From NCBI GenBank assembly GCA_037903355.1, contig JBAJFE010000008.1, forward strand, positions 310,001 to 374,000: a stretch of 64,000 nucleotides of DNA, in the 5' to 3' direction. The DNA is from Trichuris trichiura. Lineage: Eukaryota; Nematoda; Enoplea; Trichinellida; Trichuridae. Positions 57,901-64,000 of this stretch are shown piece after piece (position 1 is the stretch's first letter; each line of letters opens with the position of its first letter). Position numbers and translations under genes: made by a program. The notes under the pieces are model-generated. The model ran no database searches and was not told the DNA's origin. It saw nothing but the letters and a program-made list of their open reading frames with translations.

Positions 57901-58599
57901 GACAGGAGAAATTATATGTCTGCACTGTTTGAAAAAGACATTCGTATGCAGTAAACGTTATCAAGATATAATCGACTTGTTTACAGCTGATTCAGAATTC
58001 ATTTAAATGTTTAAATGTATTTTGTTCCGGTTGCATTGGAATTCCCCCTTACTGAAACAATTTCTGATTGAATTCCAACTGTACGCTGTTGTGTCAAGGC
58101 AAAGTTGACATTCATCCTTGCTCTGCACTGGCCAACGCTTGGTAGAAAATAATTCACTTTGTAATGTCTGCTTATGACTAAGTGTTTTTCGAATATTCTT
58201 CAACGGACATTTCTAATTATTTAAGCTGCTATAATATCTGTCATGATTGATACTCATTGAGCATTCTGTTAACGCTGCCAGCTGGTGTACCTCTTTACTT
58301 GAAACGAACTGACCACTTGTAGTACTTTTATCGTGATTTTGACGTTTTAAGGCCTTTGGCTCTCCGCAGTTTGTACAAAATGATTTTGTTTCATTGTAGG
58401 CACTTCATTATTGTCGTTTTCACTTAACTGAACCGTCTTTTTATATACGACTTAAATGTTTGAGCTGTTCACTGGTGCTTCCGGATTGACGAACTGAAAA
58501 TTTTACGAAGGCAACAAAGCATATCCGCGTGTATTAATACTGTTTCGAGAGAATTACTGTCTTTTTATCGGCAGACGGTTTTGTCGGTTAGTCATTTTG

Positions 58600-60480
58600 A
58601 AGAATGCAATTACGAACGAAACTTTCAGCGACTTGTCCACGTTACGAGTGCTACCAGTTTACAAGGTATATTGAATCATCTGTCCAGAGTATTAATTCGG
58701 AAGAATTTTAGAGTTCTTGTCTGCAACTGGTTTCCTGCATTGCGTGTAAACGTCAAGTTTTCAGCATCTGCATTATGCAATCTGTTTAGCTAGATGCTCC
58801 GGTGCAACTTTTATTTTGTTGTTGCATATTTTTGATAATTTGCATTTCATGCTAAGTTTAATGCAATGGAATTGCTGTAACTTTTCTTTAGTGCATTAGG
58901 TGCTTCATTCTTTGTTGTTGGCTTGTATGAGCGTAAGTACATTAGTTTATACTCTTTTCATCTTCCTAAGTAAGCTTTCAAGCTGTTGTTAAATCACGTA
59001 GAAAGTGATGTTCGTGAACGAAACTTCCCGAAACAGTTTTGCCTTCTTAGGCTTAGATAACCAGAATCAAGTTAGCTTTTTGTAAAACTGGTCAACACGA
59101 AAAAAACCAACTGGTATAACGGTGTGGCGACTGGATCGTTCACTCCATTCACATGAAGTCGCTTCTGCTAAAGTAAATGGAATCATTAGTCGCATATACT
59201 TCTAATTGATTTGTTATAATATATTGGTAGAATACGTTAGTCTCTAATGTAATCGGAAACTGCTGAAATTATTGGCTAGAAGTTGCCCGTTGTTCTCAAG
59301 TTCCTCTTCGTGTGGAATTCCTTAATAAGCACTTTCTCGCTTGCGACAAGCTCTTCTACGCTGAGTAACATTTATGAATTTCCATTTTGTAAGAAATATA
59401 CTGTTAAGCATTGTACATTTCAGTTTCTTCTTCACAGGCATTCGATGACAACCAATTTCTTGTATAAATCACTATTTTCTTCACCTCTATTCAATGGCTC
59501 GTTCGTCTTTTTCAAATCGTCACAGCCTTTTTCTAAATAGAATTGCTTTATTTATAGCGCAGAGAAGATATCAGCTGCCTTCAGATGTATAATAAACTAT
59601 TGAAACAGTGCGGATTATAAGCTACTGTCGATTTAAAGAACCTAAATAGAAGAGTTGAACGAACACTTTACAAATGCCGCGGAGTTCTGGCGCAAACCTC
59701 TGCACTGAAAGCTTACTCTTATATGTATGTCCGGATGCAGACTTCAAAAAAAGCAGCTGATGAAAAGGCATTACATCATTTAAAAGTCAGTTAAATTAAA
59801 AAGTGAGACAGTGCATCTCATTTAATGGTACTGTCTTCAACTGCTCCATAAGCACTTTCTTACTTTGCCAGTAGTAAAGACGTGTGCCAGAAGACGGCGG
59901 TATCGTGTAAGTGCTCCTCCGTTAACTCTAATTAGACCTTTTGTCATCAGTAAGGTTAATTTCATCGAAAGCATTAATTCGGAAGCAGTTTAGAGTTTGC
60001 TGTTGTAACTCGTTTGCTGCAGCGCACGTAAGTCAAGTTTTCAGCACCTTCATTGAAGCATTCTGTTTGATTAAGCTTTGTGTCGTAACTTCTGCTTTGT
60101 TGTTGCCTATTTTTAATAATTTGCGGTTCACGTTATCCCTATGGCAATGGAATGTTTGCTTTTGGCAGCATTCTTTGTTGTTTTACCCTTTCATCCGCTT
60201 GTGAGAGCATAAATATGTTAGCTCTTCTAATGTTTCTATTTTCTTAATTAAGCGTTCAAATTGTCGTCGCAATATGCTGAAAGAGATGTCGGTGAGCGGA
60301 ACTGCAGGAATTCCTGTTACATTCTTGTCTTCTTCGGTTAAGATGATCAAAGTCGTATTATCTTGTCAAACCGAACAGCGCGAGAAGATCAATTCTTACA
60401 ATGGCGCAGAAACTGAGGTACGCACTCCATTCTCATAAATGAACTTGCTGATTTGTAAATGGAACTTGACAGTCAGAATA
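58600..60480. repeat. diverged tandem duplication, ~1.28-kb period
   Basis: Ordered blocks recur about 1,280 bp apart: ATTAATTCGGAAG (58691 and 59973), CAAGTTTTCAGCA with CATT shortly after (about 58750 and 60035), TTTTGTTGTTGC then TTTTTGATAATTTGC/TTTTTAATAATTTGC, CATTCTTTGTTGTT, GAAAGTGATG/GAAAGAGATG (59001 and 60279), and CACTCCATTC (about 59142 and 60426). Non-coding; heavily diverged, so old. Confidence 0.7.
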
Positions 60481-62179
60481 CGGTAAAGAAGAAGATAGAA
60501 AAGTGACGTGTAACATATTCGGGATTCGGCGAGGAATCTTTTCGGTGAAGTTTGACCCGATGCGTCTCCTTTCAATCTCGGTAACAAATAAAAGCATCGT
60601 GAAAACAATGTCCACCGATAGAGTAAGGTCCACATGGACGATACAGCTGCTTTACCGCTTAGGATACGAAGGGCTAGTTTTCTGGTGCTATTACTTATGA
60701 ACATGTGAATTTACAACCGTTATTTTCTTTTTGCATTTTCTTTCATTCAATTTCTGCCCTAATCATTCACTCTGTAGCTCAAGTTTAAACAGTTTTCATG
60801 TTCAATACAGTTGTGCTGATGCTATAAAACAGTACAATTTCGCCCTGCAATTCTTTTATGCAATATCGCCTTTGCTGTCAATGTTTGTGATTTTCAAAAC
60901 AACAGTGGTCGTTGTTTCGTTTCGTGCTCCCATCGGTTTATTTACTCTCCTGCATTCTATGCGTTCCTCCTTGACATATCGCTTCTGGTAAGCTTTTTTC
61001 TCTTATTTCTTAAAACGAATACGCGTATGGAAATTTTTGCCGTATTTTTCAACATATCAGACCGATGAAACTTTTCTGCTTAAGTGCTTCACATGTTCTT
61101 TGAATCGTTCGCTTAATTGCAGCGCGCCATTTTTGCATAAAGGATAAAGAAGCTGCATTTAAATTCGCACATAATGCCTTTGTGTTTATTCTCCGAAACT
61201 TAGAGTTTATCCCTCAGACTGTGGAATGGATATTCTGCGAGCATTTTTACTTTACGTTCAAATTCAAGAGGTTTTACCAGTTGTCTCTTCTTTTGACTTA
61301 ATCCAGCAATATCCGAATATATCCGTAACGATCTTGGTGTTCGTTCTCCTGTAGAATCTTGCCGACGACTGAGTTTCTCATCAGTGATCGTTTGTATCCG
61401 ATTTGTGGAAAATGCATCTCCTTTCGGTGTTTTCCGGAGAACACTTATTTCTTCCGGGAACATTGATTGTCCGCTATTGGATTCGGGTTGATATGCCCTT
61501 TACTGTGTCTTTAATGCCTTCTCAGAGGTAATATAACATCCTAAGATCACCTCTACATTTGAACTATAAATTCTCTATTAAATTCTGTACTATTCTGCAT
61601 ACTGTCAATTTCAGTCTCCAATAGACTACATTCCGAACTTATTTTGCAAAGTTTGTAACAATAAACGTTGATTAATGAACATAAGGTGAAAACTGCTTCA
61701 AGAAGTTTTATAAAACATTTTAAAAATCTTTTACAAATAAGACTAGAAAATGAACATTTAGAAAGTCCTTTCATACGCTTTCGTTTCTCGTAGGAAACAT
61801 TCTAACGTAAGCCAAACATGAAAGTGTACTATTATTCGTGAAAAAACTGCACTGGAATTTCATCCTAAATGAAATGTTCTCCTTCCTGTACTTTCCTTTT
61901 TCCTGCACTGATTCTACAACAGAAGGAAGGAGAATGGTAGATACTCGCTTTCATCACATCTCTACGCTTCACCTTTCCCAACTAATAATGGGACAATCTT
62001 AACTCCATGTTGTGTGAAAATTAGCCTCCCGTCAAAAGAGTGTGTGCCAAACAATGAAGTCAAATTTTCATGCAGCGTCAAAATGTGTCTTGTCAAAATA
62101 AGGCGCGTCAAACCAGGAATTCACATCCTCACACCGCCTTCAGACGTTTAGTGCCCAAAGAAGCCGCGCTAAACCGTGA
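60481..62179. other. non-coding or unsupported
   Basis: Two minus-strand frames may be real exons: 61200-61463 (MFPEEISVLRKTPKGDAF..., rich in Arg/Lys/Glu) and 61553-61774 (hydrophobic FIKLLEAVFTLCSLINVYCY). They could not be joined in phase and neither is recognised. Confidence 0.3.
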
Positions 62180-64000
62180 CACCAAATCTTGACGCTGCAT
62201 CAAAACGCTTTGCAGCGAAGAAATTCCCTCAAGACAAGGGTCGACGTCTACGGCTACACAAGCGCTGAAATGCTTCTCCGAAAAGGGAAAGGAGAGACCG
62301 AGCGATCACGAGCCTGTTTTTCTGCGCGATAGTTTCATCCTAAACCAAATCCAAATTAGAGGCCAGACACGTATTCCAGCATCATTCTTGCTTTTGAATG
62401 GCCACGCTCACTCGTAGAAGAGCTTTGGAAGGAAAAGGTTTCCGTGATCTCAGTGTTTAGCTAAAGCTGATCTTCTATACCCTAAGGGCGCATGGACGAA
62501 ATACTTTGACTAGCGGATATTATGCCCTCACACTTATGGAGATCAACATCCCAATTTTATGGAGCTTATCTGAGCAACGAGAGGCCGTAAATGTGAAAAA
62601 AAATTTCTCTTTGCACCTCTCCTACGGTAGACGAACGAAAACCAGGTATCAGTAATTTCAAAAATGCTCAACCGCTGTCCCCTGCGCGCCGCAGACATCT
62701 TTTGTGCTCGAGACGTCTCCAGAAGCGCTGAAATGCTCCTGCGGAATAGGATAGGAAGGCAGGAGGGATAACGAGCCGTTTAGATAGCGCGATAGCTTCA
62801 CGCAAAACCAGATGCAAAGTAGCGAACAGAAACGTATTTCTCCATCGTTCCTGCTTTTAAGTGGCCATGTTCAGTCGCGTAGGTCCTTTGGAAACTATAG
62901 CTTTTCCTGATGACGGGGTTCGACTAAAGCCGCTCTTCTATTCCCCAGGGTGTGCATTGACGAAGCACCTTGAATATCAAATATTATGCCCCGCACTTAC
63001 GGAGGTCAACACCCTGATCTTTCGCAGCTCGTCTCAACAACGGGAGGCCGTAAATATGAAAAAAAGTTTTTTTTACACCTTTCTTACAGTAAATGAACGA
63101 AAAGGAGGTACCAGTGATTTCAAAATACTCATTGGCCTTCCGCTGCGCGTCAGAAAAGACCGTTGCTCCCGAGACGTCTGTAGAAGCGTCGAGATGCTCC
63201 TGCGGAACGGGACAAGTAAGGCACGCCGATAACAAACCTGTTTTTTTGCGCGATAGCGTCATGCGAAATGAAATCCAAAGTAGCGACCAGAAACGTTTTC
63301 TTGCGTCATTTCTGCTTATAAATGGCCGTGTTCAGTCACGTACGAGCTTTTGCACCTATAGGTCTTTTTCACGGCTGTGTTCGACTCAAGCCGCTTTCTA
63401 CACACTGTGAGTACACGGACGAAGTACTTTTAACTAGCGAATATTCTTCTTCTACACCTATCGACAGCTGCATTCCGATTTTTCAGAGGCCGTCTCAGAT
63501 ACTGGAGGCCGTAAACCGGGAAAACGCCATTTCTTACATTCTTCGTACAGTTGATGAACGAAAAGCAGGTAACGTTAATTTCGAAAATACTCCTAGGCCG
63601 TCCGCTACGTGCCGCAGATGTCTGTTGTCTCCAAATTGTCAGTAGAAACCCAGAATTTTTCCTGCAGAATAGGACAGCAGAGGCTGAGCGTTAATCAGCC
63701 TGTTTCTTGATGCAATAGCTTCATCCAGTAACAAATCCAAATAGCGGCCAGAAACGTATTCCCATGTCATTTTTCTTTTCCAATAACCGTGTTCGGTTGC
63801 GTAGAACCTTTGGAAGCTACAGGTTTTCTTAATAGCGGTACTGGACTAGCTCCGCTCTTCAATACCCTTGGGCGCAGATAGACGAAATACTTTGACTGGC
63901 GAGTGTTATGCCCGCACACTTACGGGCATCACCATCCGGACTTTTCGGAGCTCCTCTAAGCAACGGGCGGCCGGAAACATAAAAACATTCCCTTTTTCTC
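62180..64000. repeat. satellite block 3, ~460-bp monomer, runs off the window
   Basis: Units at about 62270, 62731, 63193 and 63653. The consecutive units starting 62731, 63193 and 63653 are close matches, in the same order, to those of block 1 starting 47565, 48026 and 48486. The array continues beyond 64000. Confidence 0.92.

Noticed and set aside
1..64000. CRISPR arrays, prokaryotic operons or phage genes
   Set aside because: The sequence is spliced eukaryotic DNA; the only arrays are satellites with 460-bp units and no spacers.

Overview
The window is eukaryotic. Genes on both strands are broken by short introns (mostly 40-100 bp, GT...AG, acceptors usually TTTCAG), and gene islands are separated by AT-rich, transposon-rich DNA. 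Two proteins with a major-sperm-protein (MSP)-type domain, plus a decayed third copy, point to a nematode. Placement within nematodes is a guess: a lineage far from Caenorhabditis, perhaps Dorylaimia.

Layout. 0-14 kb: V-ATPase subunit G (-), an MSP-domain gene (-), a new 206-aa gene (+), a decayed Penelope-like element (PLE-A), a second MSP-domain gene (-), a new 305-aa acidic/basic gene (+) and an MSP-like fragment (-). 14.5-22 kb: a complete nine-exon RBBP4/lin-53 gene (-) whose 5.1-kb second intron holds a long hairpin and a 3.8-kb Tigger/pogo-type element that itself carries a hAT-type MITE. 23.7-25.2 kb: RTN4IP1-like oxidoreductase (+, 8 exons). 25.8-32.8 kb: a FERM-domain gene of FRMD3/FRMD5 type (-, 12 exons) with an apparently intact Penelope-like element (PLE-B) in intron 3 on the opposite strand. 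34.6-39.6 kb: PLE-D, a GFOD1/2-like oxidoreductase, an RPA1 N-terminal fragment and PLE-C. 40.3-45.7 kb: snurportin-1 (-) and bifunctional CoA synthase (+, 7 exons).

46-64 kb is largely repeat. A Tigger transposase remnant is followed by the first exons of a CCT-gamma chaperonin gene, cut off by a 460-bp satellite array (47.5-51.6 kb). Then come a small gene, PLE tails, a Ty1/copia pol fragment and two more satellite units, before the last two CCT-gamma exons (55.6-55.8 kb). The middle of CCT-gamma is absent. A diverged 1.28-kb duplication follows, and satellite resumes at 62.2 kb to the window end.

The strongest unifying signal is the Penelope family. Six loci carry seven short hammerhead-ribozyme-like cores in their terminal repeats, with a palindromic stem III (AGCU or ACGU) and stem I pairing that varies between copies while staying paired. 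The main genes (CoA synthase, V-ATPase, snurportin, RBBP4) are housekeeping genes with no pathway link to one another. I checked exon phases by hand for RBBP4, RTN4IP1, the FERM gene, CoA synthase and the two new genes, and they close without frameshift.
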